Of a stretch of 33,890 nt of DNA, positions 23,127 to 32,465 are shown in pieces; positions within the stretch are counted from its first letter, which is position 1; each line of letters opens with the position of its first letter. A program made the translations under genes and the position numbers. The DNA is from CAYJLF01 sp964371055 (GTDB taxonomy: Bacteria > Eisenbacteria > RBG-16-71-46 > CAIMUX01), in NCBI GenBank assembly GCA_964371055.1, contig CAYJLF010000031.1:1-33890 (forward strand), in the 5' to 3' direction. The notes under the pieces are model-generated. The model worked only from the letters and a program-made list of their open reading frames with translations, had not been told where the DNA came from and searched no databases.

Positions 23127-24827
23127 GTGACTTCCGGCTCGCGACAACGGACGGGAGCGGCATCGTCCGGGCTCCCGCGACTGGCCAGGCGGTTCCTGCT
23201 CGTCCTTCTGGTCGCTGCGCCTGCGCTGGCGACGATCGGCTGGTACGCGAGCTGGCGTGAGCGTCTGGCCCGCACCCGGACGCCGGCGTCCGTTGCCTCG
23301 TCGCTCTTCTTCACCGACATGGAGGCGCTCCTCCTGCGGGTCGATCGCACCCTGCCGCGCCTGGAGCTGACGCCGGACTCGGTTCGCGTCCGGTTCGCCG
23401 CCGACCTCATCACGGCACTGACGCTCGCGGACCATCTGGACGACATCCAGATGTCGGTCAACCTCCTTCGCCGACACCTGTCAGGCGAAGTCAGTCGCCC
23501 CGGATCCGCAAGCACGGCCAGCTCGACCGGGCACACAGGAGGCCAACGCTGGGTTTACGATGCCCTGGCCGACGATGCGCCGGCCCACCGCCTGGTCCCC
23601 GAGGGGACGGACGGCCTCGGAGAGCTGCGCCTCTGGGCGGAGGCACGCAACGCGGCGCGAAGGGGGGTGCCGCCGCCGTGTTCCTTGCCCGACGGTCGCG
23701 CGATTCCGGCCGATTCACTCCTGACACCACCCCTGGCCCTTCGCGCCGCGTTGCTGCGGGAGGCGGGTCTCTCGGCCGGGCTGGCCGGCGATGCGCGGCG
23801 GGGGCTTGCGTTGCTGCAAATGGTGGAAGCCCCCTACGCAGGCCAACGCGTCTTCGAGGACCCGCGGGGCGCGGGACCCGACGGATGGGCCTATCGCCTG
23901 CTCTGGTACCCCGACCTCCACTTGGCGGGAGATCTCGCGACCACCCTGCGACGCGCCGCCCTCTCCGCGGCCGACTCCATCTGGCTCTCCCTCGTCCCTC
24001 CGGACGGCTCGTACGACTATGCTCAGGACAAAGCCAACCCCGGCCGACCTCTCCTCTTCGAGGCGCAGCTCCGCTGGCTCCTGGCCTGCACCCACCACAG
24101 GCTCGGAGACACCGGTTGGTTCCGGCGTCACGAGGCGGTCATCGCGGCCGGGCCCCTCTATCCGCACCACTGGGTCCGACTTCTCGCCACGCGACACACC
24201 GGCCGCGTCTTCGACGAACCGGTCACCTCTGACGTCCAATACGCGAGGGAGCGGCTCATGAACACCCTGGCGGAGAGCGAAGCCGAGTCGGTTCTCGTCG
24301 AAACCGATCGCCTCGCCCTCCTTCAGCTCGGTACGCCGGCCGCTCTCCTGAAGCAGTACCGCGACGCGGAAGGCAGCCAGGTCCGCGATCGCTTCGAGCC
24401 CATGCGCGCGGAGTTCCTGGTCGAGGTTCCCTACTCCACGCTCGCCTACGCGGCCATCGGCCGCTCGCTCTGCATGGCGTTCCCTCTGGTCGACTTTGTG
24501 TCCGACCGTTGGCACGATCCGTCGGGCCTGGAGGGCGTGACCGAGGGCCTGGATCCCCAGCACGCCTGGCTCGGCCTGCTTCCGGCCCGCGTCCAGGCGG
24601 CCCGCGCGCTGGGACGCCTCTCCGCGCTGCCCTCGATCACCGAGGAGTCCAGGCACGTGTCGCAGGAACTGGGCTTTTCGCGGCCCAATGCCTGGCATCC
24701 TGAGTGCTCCCGCCGGCACGAGCCAATCGAGCTCTCGCATTATGTTCCCGGATTGCAGTTCGTCCACAGCCTGGTGGCATCGCTGGTCCACGCGCCCCCC
24801 GACGGTGGGAAAGTCTACCGGAACTAG
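23127..24827 (+). CDS. Unknown protein with one N-terminal membrane anchor
   Basis: 566 residues. After a basic N-terminus (LPRLARRF) one hydrophobic segment (LLVLLVAAPALATIGWYASW, about 24-43) should place the rest in the periplasm. The remainder is rich in Ala, Leu and Arg helices with scattered aromatic residues (for example GWAYRLLWYPDLHLAGD), which may be helical-repeat material. I recognise no catalytic motif or family. The start is GTG at 23127; GGGAGG lies about 12 bases upstream, rather far, so the start is less sure than most. It lies between the large beta-repeat protein (79-base gap) and the ABC binding protein (34-base gap) and may link the two functions physically, but that is inference. 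Confidence 0.6.
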   Translation: MTSGSRQRTGAASSGLPRLARRFLLVLLVAAPALATIGWYASWRERLARTRTPASVASSLFFTDMEALLLRVDRTLPRLELTPDSVRVRFAADLITALTLADHLDDIQMSVNLLRRHLSGEVSRPGSASTASSTGHTGGQRWVYDALADDAPAHRLVPEGTDGLGELRLWAEARNAARRGVPPPCSLPDGRAIPADSLLTPPLALRAALLREAGLSAGLAGDARRGLALLQMVEAPYAGQRVFEDPRGAGPDGWAYRLLWYPDLHLAGDLATTLRRAALSAADSIWLSLVPPDGSYDYAQDKANPGRPLLFEAQLRWLLACTHHRLGDTGWFRRHEAVIAAGPLYPHHWVRLLATRHTGRVFDEPVTSDVQYARERLMNTLAESEAESVLVETDRLALLQLGTPAALLKQYRDAEGSQVRDRFEPMRAEFLVEVPYSTLAYAAIGRSLCMAFPLVDFVSDRWHDPSGLEGVTEGLDPQHAWLGLLPARVQAARALGRLSALPSITEESRHVSQELGFSRPNAWHPECSRRHEPIELSHYVPGLQFVHSLVASLVHAPPDGGKVYRN

Positions 24828-24861
24828 GTTCCGGACCGGCATGGTCAGCTCTGGAGGTCTC

Positions 24862-26535
24862 ATGCGCGCATCTTCCCGCTTCAGGCGATCGGTTCCTTGG
24901 ATCGCCTTTCTCGCCCTCCTCGCTTCCCTCGTGACCACGGGCCCGGCGCCCGGACAGCAGAAGACCTGCACGCTCCGGTACGTGGAGAACGGTCCTGTCA
25001 CGAGAGTCTTCCCCTACTCGGTGCTCGGCACGATCGTCGATCGCCGGGTCTGGGACCTCCTTTACGAACCGCTGACCCGCCGCACGACCGGGGAGACCTT
25101 CCAAAGCGTGATCCTGGACCTGCCTGCGGCCCGGGCGGAGGAGAACGGCCTGGTCTGGGTCTTCCCGCTGCGCGAGACAAAGTGGCACAACGGGGACCCC
25201 GTCACCCCCGACGACATCGTACGCACGTTTACCGAACTGAAGCGATTGGCCGGCGAGGGACTCCGGGGTTGGACACAGGAAGTGATCGACCTTCCGAAGA
25301 TCAGCGAGATGAGCGCCTCCGGGGGCGACCTCCGAGTCCGTTACACGCGAGCCAAGACGCGCGAATCGGCCCAGCAGTCCCTGCACAACTTTTACATCGT
25401 GCCGTGGAAGCAACATCCCAATCTCGACCGTCTCTACGGCGGACGCTTGAACGACTTCGTGTACAACGACAACGCGCCCCGGCGCGGAGGCGTGATCGGA
25501 AACGGTCGATGGGAGGCGGCGCCGGGCGCCATTTCGTCGGCGGGCGAGATCACGCTCCTCGCGACCGATCAGTTTCCGGGCGGACGCTCCCCCATCGACG
25601 AAATCCAGGGGATGTACCAGCCACTTGTGAGCGAGCGGGCGAACATGTTCCGGGACGGCAACGTCAACGTCGTGCTGGAGATCCCGTTCTCGCAGCTCAA
25701 CCAGCTTCGGACCGCGATCCCCGAGGCGCAGGAGATCGTCCACGAGGCCAACACGTTCACGTCCATCATCGTGTCGAACCGCCACCCGGGCCTGAAGGAT
25801 CCCCGCGTGCGCGAGGCGCTCGTCTACGCCATCAACCGCAAGGAGATCCTCCAGGCCATGCACAGCGGGCGCGGTTACCTGTTGGACGCGCCGTTCCCGC
25901 CCGATACGCCCTGCTTCAGCCGGGCCGTCCAGGAACACCTGCGTGAGCACAGTCCGGAACGGGCGAAGGAGCTGCTGCGGGCGGCGGGATACAAGCAGAA
26001 CCCCAACAAGCGCATGATCTGGGCCCAGGGGACCATCGAACTGGACCACCTGGAGTTCCTCCTCCCAAGCACCATCCAGGGAGCGGAGGACCAGGATGTG
26101 GTCAACCGGGTCATCAACTCCTGGGAGAAGAACCTGGGGTTGCGCGTGGAACTGGTGGAGCGCCCGCCGGAAGAAGTGCGGAACCTGATGGACAAGGGAA
26201 GTTACGACTTCTTTCTCGAGACACAGACCGTCGGCTCGGCTTGGGACGTGTCGATGATCCTCCTGACGAACGTGCCGGGCCAGGACGCGAACCGGCACTA
26301 CCTCTGTTCGCCGCAAGTCGAGCGATTGCTGCTCGAGTACCGCGACAGCCTCGGCGGCGACGACAGACGCCAGGAGGAGATCGGCCACCAACTCCACGAA
26401 GCCATCGCGGGATCGTGCGACCGGATCTACCTCTGGTCGCTGGAGCGCTTCGGGATCTTCAATCCCAACGAGATCGAGTTCGCCAAGTCCGGGACCACCC
26501 TCTTCGAGAATCCCGCGCTCTGGAGATGCCGTTGA
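24862..26535 (+). CDS. Periplasmic solute-binding protein, peptide/nickel family (SBP family 5)
   Basis: 557 residues. Family-5 binding proteins capture peptides, nickel or related ligands and pass them to a Dpp/Opp-type importer. A cleavable signal peptide (about 1-32, no lipobox cysteine) is followed by the family hallmarks: YEPLTRRTTGETFQSVI, then LPLRETKWHNGDPVTPDDIV in the form VFPLRETKWHNGDPVT, and later DPRVREALVYAINRKEILQ near residues 312-330. The binding protein is soluble, as in Gram-negatives. The ATG at 24862 is chosen because GGAGG lies 5 bases upstream. It overlaps the first permease gene by 10 bases. The ligand cannot be predicted. Its setting inside a secretion-system gene block is unusual for this family. 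Confidence 0.9.
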   Translation: MRASSRFRRSVPWIAFLALLASLVTTGPAPGQQKTCTLRYVENGPVTRVFPYSVLGTIVDRRVWDLLYEPLTRRTTGETFQSVILDLPAARAEENGLVWVFPLRETKWHNGDPVTPDDIVRTFTELKRLAGEGLRGWTQEVIDLPKISEMSASGGDLRVRYTRAKTRESAQQSLHNFYIVPWKQHPNLDRLYGGRLNDFVYNDNAPRRGGVIGNGRWEAAPGAISSAGEITLLATDQFPGGRSPIDEIQGMYQPLVSERANMFRDGNVNVVLEIPFSQLNQLRTAIPEAQEIVHEANTFTSIIVSNRHPGLKDPRVREALVYAINRKEILQAMHSGRGYLLDAPFPPDTPCFSRAVQEHLREHSPERAKELLRAAGYKQNPNKRMIWAQGTIELDHLEFLLPSTIQGAEDQDVVNRVINSWEKNLGLRVELVERPPEEVRNLMDKGSYDFFLETQTVGSAWDVSMILLTNVPGQDANRHYLCSPQVERLLLEYRDSLGGDDRRQEEIGHQLHEAIAGSCDRIYLWSLERFGIFNPNEIEFAKSGTTLFENPALWRCR

Positions 26536-27503
26536 CGACTCGATTCCCGACCAGGGTCCGGGCCGGCCTTCGGGTTGCCTGGCCCGCCGCTCTCCTGCTT
26601 GTGATCGCGGTCGGGATGTACCTGCTCGTCTACCGGGGCACCGGCGGCTCGCCGGTCCGCATGCTGGCCCGATTCCCCCACGTCCTCGCTCACGTCGTGG
26701 GCACGGCGGTCGAACTCCCGGCGGATGCCGCGCCAGTGCCGCACCCGCTGCAGGAATTGGCCGGGGGACCTGTTCCCGACGACCGGCCGATGCGCGTGGC
26801 CCTCGAAGCCTTGCTCCGCTCCGCGGGCATTCTCGGCCTGGCGATCGGCTGGATCCTGGTTCTGTCGATCGGTCGCACCGCTCTTCTGGTCGGCCGCGAC
26901 CGTCGCGGCCTGGCCGGCAGGGTCTGCCGCTTCGCCCGGGCGATCGATTGGCCGATCGAGCAGTTGCAGCGATTGCCGGGCATCGTCACCTTCCTGCTGC
27001 TCCGCTCGATCCTCCTCCTCATGGGGCAGCCTCTCCCGGCCAGTGCGGTCGGGACGGCGCTTCTGCTTTCCGTCGTGGTCGCAGTCTCCGACGGTTTCAT
27101 CCCCGACACCGCCGATGTTTTGACCGAGCGATTCCGCGATCTCACCCACCGCGACTACGTGAAGGCCGGACTCCTGGACGGACGCCCCCGCCTCGCCGTC
27201 ATGCGCCGCGAGATGGTCATGACGCTGTCCGACCTGTTGAGCGGCCGCCTGTTGCAGATCATCGGCGGCGCCTTCCTGCTCGAACTGGTCTTTCGCTACC
27301 CCGGCATCGGCCGCCTTTGCGTCGTCACTCTCTTCCAGGCGGGATCCAGCGGGGGGCTCGCCCGCGCCAACGCCGTCGCCCGGAGCGACCAGGTGTACAG
27401 CGCGTTGCTCCTGCTTCTGCTTCTCTCCACGCTCGTGCTGTTCGGCCGCAGGCTGCTGCAGATGTCGCTCGATCCCCGGCCGCGAACGACGGTGGCCCGA
27501 TGA
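26526..27503 (+). CDS. ABC importer permease, DppB-type
   Basis: 325 residues with about six predicted spans. It is one half of the transmembrane channel of a peptide/nickel-type importer. The cytoplasmic EAA-type coupling loop reads DYVKAGLLDGRPRLAVMRRE, which corresponds to 'dYvrtArAkGl....v...H', followed by the family's FRYPGIGRL (compare 'f..PGlGrl'). The C-terminal LDPRPR matches the usual 'lDPRir' end. The N-terminal region is longer and less conserved than in DppB, with a periplasmic loop carrying DAAPVPHPLQELAGG. The start ATG at 26526 overlaps the binding-protein gene by 10 bases, and its end overlaps the next permease by 4 bases (ATGA). Confidence 0.85.
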   Translation: MPLTTRFPTRVRAGLRVAWPAALLLVIAVGMYLLVYRGTGGSPVRMLARFPHVLAHVVGTAVELPADAAPVPHPLQELAGGPVPDDRPMRVALEALLRSAGILGLAIGWILVLSIGRTALLVGRDRRGLAGRVCRFARAIDWPIEQLQRLPGIVTFLLLRSILLLMGQPLPASAVGTALLLSVVVAVSDGFIPDTADVLTERFRDLTHRDYVKAGLLDGRPRLAVMRREMVMTLSDLLSGRLLQIIGGAFLLELVFRYPGIGRLCVVTLFQAGSSGGLARANAVARSDQVYSALLLLLLLSTLVLFGRRLLQMSLDPRPRTTVAR

Positions 27504-28417
27504 CACACGCGTCGCCGGAAACCTCCCGCCCGCGTTCGGGCCGCATGTCCTGGAGGACGGCGCTGCGCTGGCAGTGGGCCATCTTCCTGGCCGTCATTCT
27601 CGTCCTCGGCATCCTCACGCAACCCTCCGATCCTCCTTGTCCCGCCGGGGCGGAGGAATACCTGGAGAACGCGGATATCTACGGGGGGCTGGTCCCGCGA
27701 GCTCATCCGCTCGGCGTCTTCCCTCGAGATGACGCGGATCTGCTCGAGTGGCTTCTCATGGGTCTGGGCCGCTCCCTCGCCGGACCGCTGATCGCCTGCG
27801 TTCTCACGGTCCTTCTGGGTGGTCTCTGGGGTACCTGGGCCGCCTATCATGAGGGGCGCGGTGAAAAGCTGCTGGCCGCGTTGGCACTCCCCCTGGAAGC
27901 CCTTCCCAGGATCGTGATGTTCGCCCTCATCACACCCTTGATCCGCATTCCCGGCGTGCAACCGAACCTCCTGCACGTCACCGTCGCCTTCGCGCTCCTG
28001 CAGATCCCCGCGGTCGGGCTGGCGCTGCGGTCCCACGTTCGTTCCGTGGTGCGGGAGGGGTATGTCGAAGGGCTGGTCTCCCTCGGATTTCCGGCCCGCA
28101 CCATCATCATCCGAGATCTGCTCCGGCGGGAGTGCGGCCCGCTGCTGCGATTGCAGTACGTCGCCCGGGTGACGGAGCTCGTCGCCCTGGAAACGGCGGT
28201 CTCGTTTGCGGTGGGAGGGGCCAATGAGCGGACCGTCGGCTGGGTGCTCCGGCGTTTCCAGCAGGTAAACATCGATCGAAGTCCGTTCGAACTTCTGCTC
28301 GTCGCCTGCCTGGCGGCGTATCTTCTTACCCTTTCGGCTGCGGTCCGCGAACGACGCCCGCTGCCGGTCCCGGTGAAAGCCCGGGGCGTGGCTCGCGTCG
28401 AAGCGAGTCGATCATGA
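27500..28417 (+). CDS. ABC importer permease, DppC-type
   Basis: 305 residues, about six spans, forming the second half of the importer channel. It keeps the DppC plan: one N-terminal span, a periplasmic segment with HPLGVFPRDDADLLEWLLMG (compare 'HplGtD..GrDvlsrl..G'), a cluster of spans, and the coupling loop YVEGLVSLGFPARTIIIRD before the last two spans. The 'HPLG...DDADLL' block is a good family marker. The Cys at DPPCPAGAEE lies in the periplasmic segment. The ATG at 27500 forms an ATGA overlap with the upstream permease stop, and its own stop overlaps the ATPase start in the same way, so the transporter subunits are coupled in translation. Confidence 0.85.
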   Translation: MTHASPETSRPRSGRMSWRTALRWQWAIFLAVILVLGILTQPSDPPCPAGAEEYLENADIYGGLVPRAHPLGVFPRDDADLLEWLLMGLGRSLAGPLIACVLTVLLGGLWGTWAAYHEGRGEKLLAALALPLEALPRIVMFALITPLIRIPGVQPNLLHVTVAFALLQIPAVGLALRSHVRSVVREGYVEGLVSLGFPARTIIIRDLLRRECGPLLRLQYVARVTELVALETAVSFAVGGANERTVGWVLRRFQQVNIDRSPFELLLVACLAAYLLTLSAAVRERRPLPVPVKARGVARVEASRS

Positions 28418-30273
28418 TGTACACGTTGTGTCCGGACCCCGAGACGATCCTTGCGGTCCGCGATCTCGAGGTCCGTTTCCTGGCTCGGGATGGTTCCCCT
28501 GTCTCCGCGGTGGCGGGGGCCGACATCGACCTCCGCCGCGGCCGCGCCACCGCCCTGGTCGGAGAGAGCGGCAGCGGGAAGAGCCAGCTACTCCATGCCG
28601 TGCTCGGCCTGACTCGTGGCCGCCCGGGCGTTTGTCGCGGGGAGGCGGTGCTGCAGCCGGTCCCGGGGCAACTCCTGCCGCTTCTCGTCCCGCAGCCGAA
28701 CCGCCCGGAGCCGCGTTTCGCGGGTTCCTATGGCATCCTGCGCGGACAACTCAGCGTGATCTTCCAGGGAGTCGATTCCCACCTGCACCCCTTCCACCCG
28801 ATCCGCAAGCAGCTGTTGCGCAAAGCCCGGCTCCTGCCCGGGGATCTGATTCGCGCCGCGGGCGGAGAGACCGAGTACGTGCGATCTCGCCTGGCGCCGC
28901 TCTTCTCCGGTACGGTCGAGCAGGATCGGATCGCCTCGCGGTTCCCCGCGGAGCTGAGCGGCGGGCAGCGGGCGCGGGTCGGCCTCTGCCTCGCCCTCGC
29001 CGCCTCGGCCCCTTTCATCGTGGCCGACGAACCGACGACCGGGCTCGACCCGGGCATCCGCTTGGATATCTACCGCATCCTCCGTCGTGAGGTGGAGCAG
29101 TCTGAGAGGACTCTCTTCCTGATCTCGCACGATGTCGATCTCGTCGCGCGCATCGCCGAGGATGTCTTCGTCATGCGCGACGGCAGGATCGTGGAGCGAT
29201 CCTTCGACGGAGGGGCGCCATCGCTTCGCGAGGGGTACAGCCGGATGCTCTTCTCGACCCTGCCTGAGATCGTGGCGACGTTGTCTCCTCCCGCGCCCGG
29301 ACCGGGACCGGACGCTGTCCGGGTGACGGCATCTCCGACGACCGAACCGGCGGTCGAAACAGCGGCCGGCGGCACGAATCCTCTCCTGCTCCGGGCCAGC
29401 GGGATCTCGAAGAGCTTCGCCGGACGTGGCGCAGCGAATGGCGCGGGCGGCACGGTCGCGGTTGAGGACGTCTCGATCGAGATCCACCGGGGCGAGGCGG
29501 TTGGGCTGGTCGGCGAGAGCGGCTCGGGCAAGTCCACCCTGGCGCGCATCCTGACCGGTCTACTCCCCGCCGACGCCGGCGAAGTCGTCTTCTATCCCGG
29601 ATGCGGCAACGAGAACCTTGTACCGACCGACCCGCGCTACCGCCAACACGTCCAGCTGCTACACCAGAACCCGGATACGCTGCTGCATCCTCGCGTGACC
29701 GTCGGCGAGCTCTGTCGCGACAGCATCGGCCTCTGGCAGGAGCGTTGCCGTTTCCCCGAGGTGAGAGGATTCCTCGGATTCGCCGAGCTCGCCTCCTCCC
29801 GCGCGGGGCAGATCTGCAGCTCGCTGAGCGGAGGAGAGCGGCGCCGGATCGGACTCGCTCGGGTCCTGTCCGGACGTCCCGAGCTGGTTCTCGCCGACGA
29901 GATCGTCTCGGGCCTCGACCGCGTCCTGCAGGCTCGGATCTTCCGCAACCTCAATGCCCTGCGCGCGGAGGGGCTCAGCCTGCTCGTCATCTCCCACGAC
30001 ATCGATCTCGTGCGCCATCTCTGCTCCCGCGTCCTGATCATGAAAGGTGGGCGGATCGTGGACGAGTGCGCGACCGGCGATCTGCAGATCGCGTGCCGGA
30101 ACCACCACCCGTATACCCGTTTCCTCCTGCGGGCGGAAACGCTGGAGCTCGATCTCTCCGCCGACGGAGAGTCGATGGTATCGTTCGAGGGCGAGGCCGA
30201 CCGGCCCGCTCCCCCGGCCGCTGCGATCGTTTCGCCGGCGATCGAGGGGAGCATGGAAGGAGACCGAACATGA
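28414..30273 (+). CDS. Fused double ABC ATPase of the peptide-type importer (DppD-DppF-like)
   Basis: 619 residues carrying two nucleotide-binding domains in one chain, as in YejF/DdpF-like proteins. Domain 1: Walker A GESGSGKS (50-57), signature LSGGQ (181-185), Walker B VADE (D205, E206), then an ISHDVD H-loop. Domain 2: Walker A GESGSGKS (367-374), signature LSGGE (471-475), Walker B LADE (D495, E496), ISHDID H-loop. In the second site the usual DEP is DEI, but the catalytic Glu is kept, so both sites look competent. A linker of about 60 residues rich in Pro and Ala separates them. The C-terminal tail of domain 2 is the oligopeptide-type extension with RNHHPYTRFLL. It overlaps both neighbours by 4 bases. 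Confidence 0.93.
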   Translation: MMYTLCPDPETILAVRDLEVRFLARDGSPVSAVAGADIDLRRGRATALVGESGSGKSQLLHAVLGLTRGRPGVCRGEAVLQPVPGQLLPLLVPQPNRPEPRFAGSYGILRGQLSVIFQGVDSHLHPFHPIRKQLLRKARLLPGDLIRAAGGETEYVRSRLAPLFSGTVEQDRIASRFPAELSGGQRARVGLCLALAASAPFIVADEPTTGLDPGIRLDIYRILRREVEQSERTLFLISHDVDLVARIAEDVFVMRDGRIVERSFDGGAPSLREGYSRMLFSTLPEIVATLSPPAPGPGPDAVRVTASPTTEPAVETAAGGTNPLLLRASGISKSFAGRGAANGAGGTVAVEDVSIEIHRGEAVGLVGESGSGKSTLARILTGLLPADAGEVVFYPGCGNENLVPTDPRYRQHVQLLHQNPDTLLHPRVTVGELCRDSIGLWQERCRFPEVRGFLGFAELASSRAGQICSSLSGGERRRIGLARVLSGRPELVLADEIVSGLDRVLQARIFRNLNALRAEGLSLLVISHDIDLVRHLCSRVLIMKGGRIVDECATGDLQIACRNHHPYTRFLLRAETLELDLSADGESMVSFEGEADRPAPPAAAIVSPAIEGSMEGDRT

Positions 30274-31037
30274 ACCGCTTGATGGTGGGTGCGCTGCTTC
30301 TCGGCGTACTCTGGCCCATGACCGTCCCGGCCCAGGCGACCCGAACCGTCTCCGCCCGGGAACTGCGCGATCAGATGATCGCGGTCCGGGAGCTCATCAA
30401 GGACGCCAACAGCTGCCAGTCCCGCGCCGACTACGTTGGAACGGCAGACCGCCTGGAACGGGCCCGTGCGATTCTCGAGCGGTATCCCCTGGAGACGGTG
30501 CTCCAGAGCGAGGACGGGACGAACTGGCTCTGGAGCTGTTACACCCGCCTCGGCCGCATCCACGAGGCAGGACGCCTCTACGACCAGGTCTCCCCCGACA
30601 TCCAGGAGCGATGGCTGGACGACTGGACCGGACTGAAGGCCCGCTACGGATCGATCACCCTCGCCAGCCCCGAGGTGGTACGCACTGATCCGACCCTTGC
30701 GATCGCCCGCTTGGAAGTCCGATCGACGGCCGGGATGGCCGAGTTTCCGTTCGACCTGGTCCGTGCCCGTGCGGCGCAGGAGATCCGCCAGGCGTTCCAG
30801 CGCAGGGACCTCATCACCGACCCGATCATCGTCCCGGCCGGAAGCAATCGCCTGGTCTTCGAACTCGCCCGAGAATCCGGGCTCAACTACGAGAAGCCTC
30901 TCCTGACGGTCGACTTCGAGGTGCCCCCGGGGGAGAATGCCGAGGTGACGATCGATCCCACGCACCGGGCCTGGCCGAAGGCATTGCTGGGTGTCTGCGC
31001 GGGGATTTTGATCGCTCCCTTTCTGATGGCCAACTAG
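30270..31037 (+). CDS. Unknown exported protein with C-terminal membrane anchor
   Basis: 255 residues. A signal peptide (cleavage likely after AQA, residue 23) is followed by a helical, tetratricopeptide-like segment (about 30-130, LERARAILERYPLETVLQSE and LGRIHEAGRLYDQ), a beta-rich segment (about 150-235, ITDPIIVPAGSNRLVFELAR, EVPPGENAEVTIDP) and a C-terminal hydrophobic anchor (238-255). The protein would sit in the periplasm tethered to the inner membrane. The beta part resembles PEGA-type domains in spacing, but I cannot confirm that. It overlaps the double ATPase gene by 4 bases (ATGA), with GAAGGAGA upstream, which ties it to the transporter unit. No catalytic motif is seen. Confidence 0.65.
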   Translation: MNRLMVGALLLGVLWPMTVPAQATRTVSARELRDQMIAVRELIKDANSCQSRADYVGTADRLERARAILERYPLETVLQSEDGTNWLWSCYTRLGRIHEAGRLYDQVSPDIQERWLDDWTGLKARYGSITLASPEVVRTDPTLAIARLEVRSTAGMAEFPFDLVRARAAQEIRQAFQRRDLITDPIIVPAGSNRLVFELARESGLNYEKPLLTVDFEVPPGENAEVTIDPTHRAWPKALLGVCAGILIAPFLMAN

Positions 31038-31066
31038 GATAGGCCGAAAGGAGAGACTGGCTGCCC

Positions 31067-32461
31067 ATGCCCAGACGTCGACGCAGGTCAGCAATCGGTG
31101 CCGCGAGCCTCCTCGTCCTCTCGCTGTCGGTCTCCCGATCGTCGTCCGACCAGTCCACCGCCCCGTTCTCGGTCGATCACGAACGGATGACTCTCGTAGA
31201 GCTATCCGCGAAGGGTGACTACCACCTCCGCAAGCCCCTGTGGACGGGAGCGGCCGCCGGCGCGAACCACCTGGCGCTCCAGGCCTACCTGCCCAACGGA
31301 TTCCGCGCCGTGGTCATCGCCCCCGACGTCAGCGGGCAGATGGCTGGAGGCAAGGTAGTCGCCAGTGTCTCGATTCCCGCGTCGATCGGAGAGCTCGGCG
31401 CGCAGACCGCCAACCTCCTGCTGGGCGCCTGGCACACCGGCAGGAAGGGTCCCGCGTTGCTCTTCAGCGCGAACACCGGCCAGAGACGCGGTGCCTTGGT
31501 CTTCTCCAGGGACGTCCCGCTCTCGATCTGGGAGATGGATCCGACCGACCAGGCCGTCGGCCTGCGCAAGATCGTCGAGGGAAGGGAAGGCGCCGCGGTG
31601 GTGGACATGAGCTTCCCTCACACCTTTCCAGGCTGTCCGCTCGTCGTCAGCGAGTTCGGAGCCTGGGGATCGACCGACAGCCGCGATCTGGCCGCCTTCC
31701 GCGCTATCACGCCCCAACCCGTAGTGCTCTTCCGGACGCCACGCGTCGCGGAACGCCTCCCCCAGCTCTGTCCAGACCCGAACCAGGACGCAACCAGCTT
31801 CGTCGTGGCCTTCCTCGAGACGTCCGCGGCACGATCCGGCGATCCAGCGCTCAATTGCGCTCGGATCGAGATCGCTCCGAACGGTGCGCTCACCGCCACG
31901 CCGCAGTTCAAAGACGGTGGAATGGAGTCGCTACGCGCCCTCGGGGTGGTCGACGGCTTCTCATGGTGCCCGGCCGTCTTCAAGGACGAACTGAGAGGGA
32001 GTTACGGCCTTCTCGCCTACTACCGGCGCGAGGTCTCGGCCGACCTTTCTGACGTCAGGCGCGAGCTCTGGGTCGTGCCGGTCAGCACCACCGGTAAGAT
32101 CCTCTCCACGCTCGCGTTCCGCGTACACCCCAGCGTCGAGGTCGAGCTCTCTCCCATCGACCCCGGGGCGCCCTCGTGGGATCCAACAGGGGAATACCTG
32201 TTCTTCCTCGACTTTCGCCCTGGCACGAATCCGGCGCACGTCGCGCACTTACCCCGCGCGATCCACCTGCAGGGTGGAGCCGCCCGGGTCTCTTCGTGGC
32301 CGCTCGACGAGTGGTCGAACGTCCTGAGCAAACCACTTAACAAGTCGATCAGCTGCTCCGGGGACGGCGCCTACCTCGCCCTGGTTGCCACCGGCCAACT
32401 GCCACAGAACCCGGAGATCCACTATGACCATGCGTATGTGGTGCCGATCCGGCGGCCGTGA
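31067..32461 (+). CDS. Unknown secreted protein, possibly beta-propeller-like
   Basis: 464 residues. A very basic N-terminus (MPRRRRRSAIGAASLLVLSL) forms a signal peptide. The mature protein is strand-rich with recurring hydrophobic/polar blocks such as RKGPALLFSANTG, RRGALVFSRD and PTGEYLFFLDF. The last, with PSWDPTGEYLFFLDFRPG, resembles a TolB/WD-like propeller blade ('p.wspdG..laf.s'). The whole fold is not certain. Three or more cysteines (CPLVV, LCPDP, CAR, WCPA) suggest disulfides outside the cytoplasm. AGGAGAG lies 11 bases before the ATG. It is 29 bases from the previous gene and only 4 from the next, in the same direction, so it belongs to this block; its role is unknown. Confidence 0.6.
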   Translation: MPRRRRRSAIGAASLLVLSLSVSRSSSDQSTAPFSVDHERMTLVELSAKGDYHLRKPLWTGAAAGANHLALQAYLPNGFRAVVIAPDVSGQMAGGKVVASVSIPASIGELGAQTANLLLGAWHTGRKGPALLFSANTGQRRGALVFSRDVPLSIWEMDPTDQAVGLRKIVEGREGAAVVDMSFPHTFPGCPLVVSEFGAWGSTDSRDLAAFRAITPQPVVLFRTPRVAERLPQLCPDPNQDATSFVVAFLETSAARSGDPALNCARIEIAPNGALTATPQFKDGGMESLRALGVVDGFSWCPAVFKDELRGSYGLLAYYRREVSADLSDVRRELWVVPVSTTGKILSTLAFRVHPSVEVELSPIDPGAPSWDPTGEYLFFLDFRPGTNPAHVAHLPRAIHLQGGAARVSSWPLDEWSNVLSKPLNKSISCSGDGAYLALVATGQLPQNPEIHYDHAYVVPIRRP

Positions 32462-32465
32462 CCGG

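Noticed and set aside
24637..26397. A 586-codon minus-strand open frame opposite the binding-protein gene
   Set aside because: The plus strand encodes a clear family-5 solute-binding protein here; the antisense frame has no motif support.
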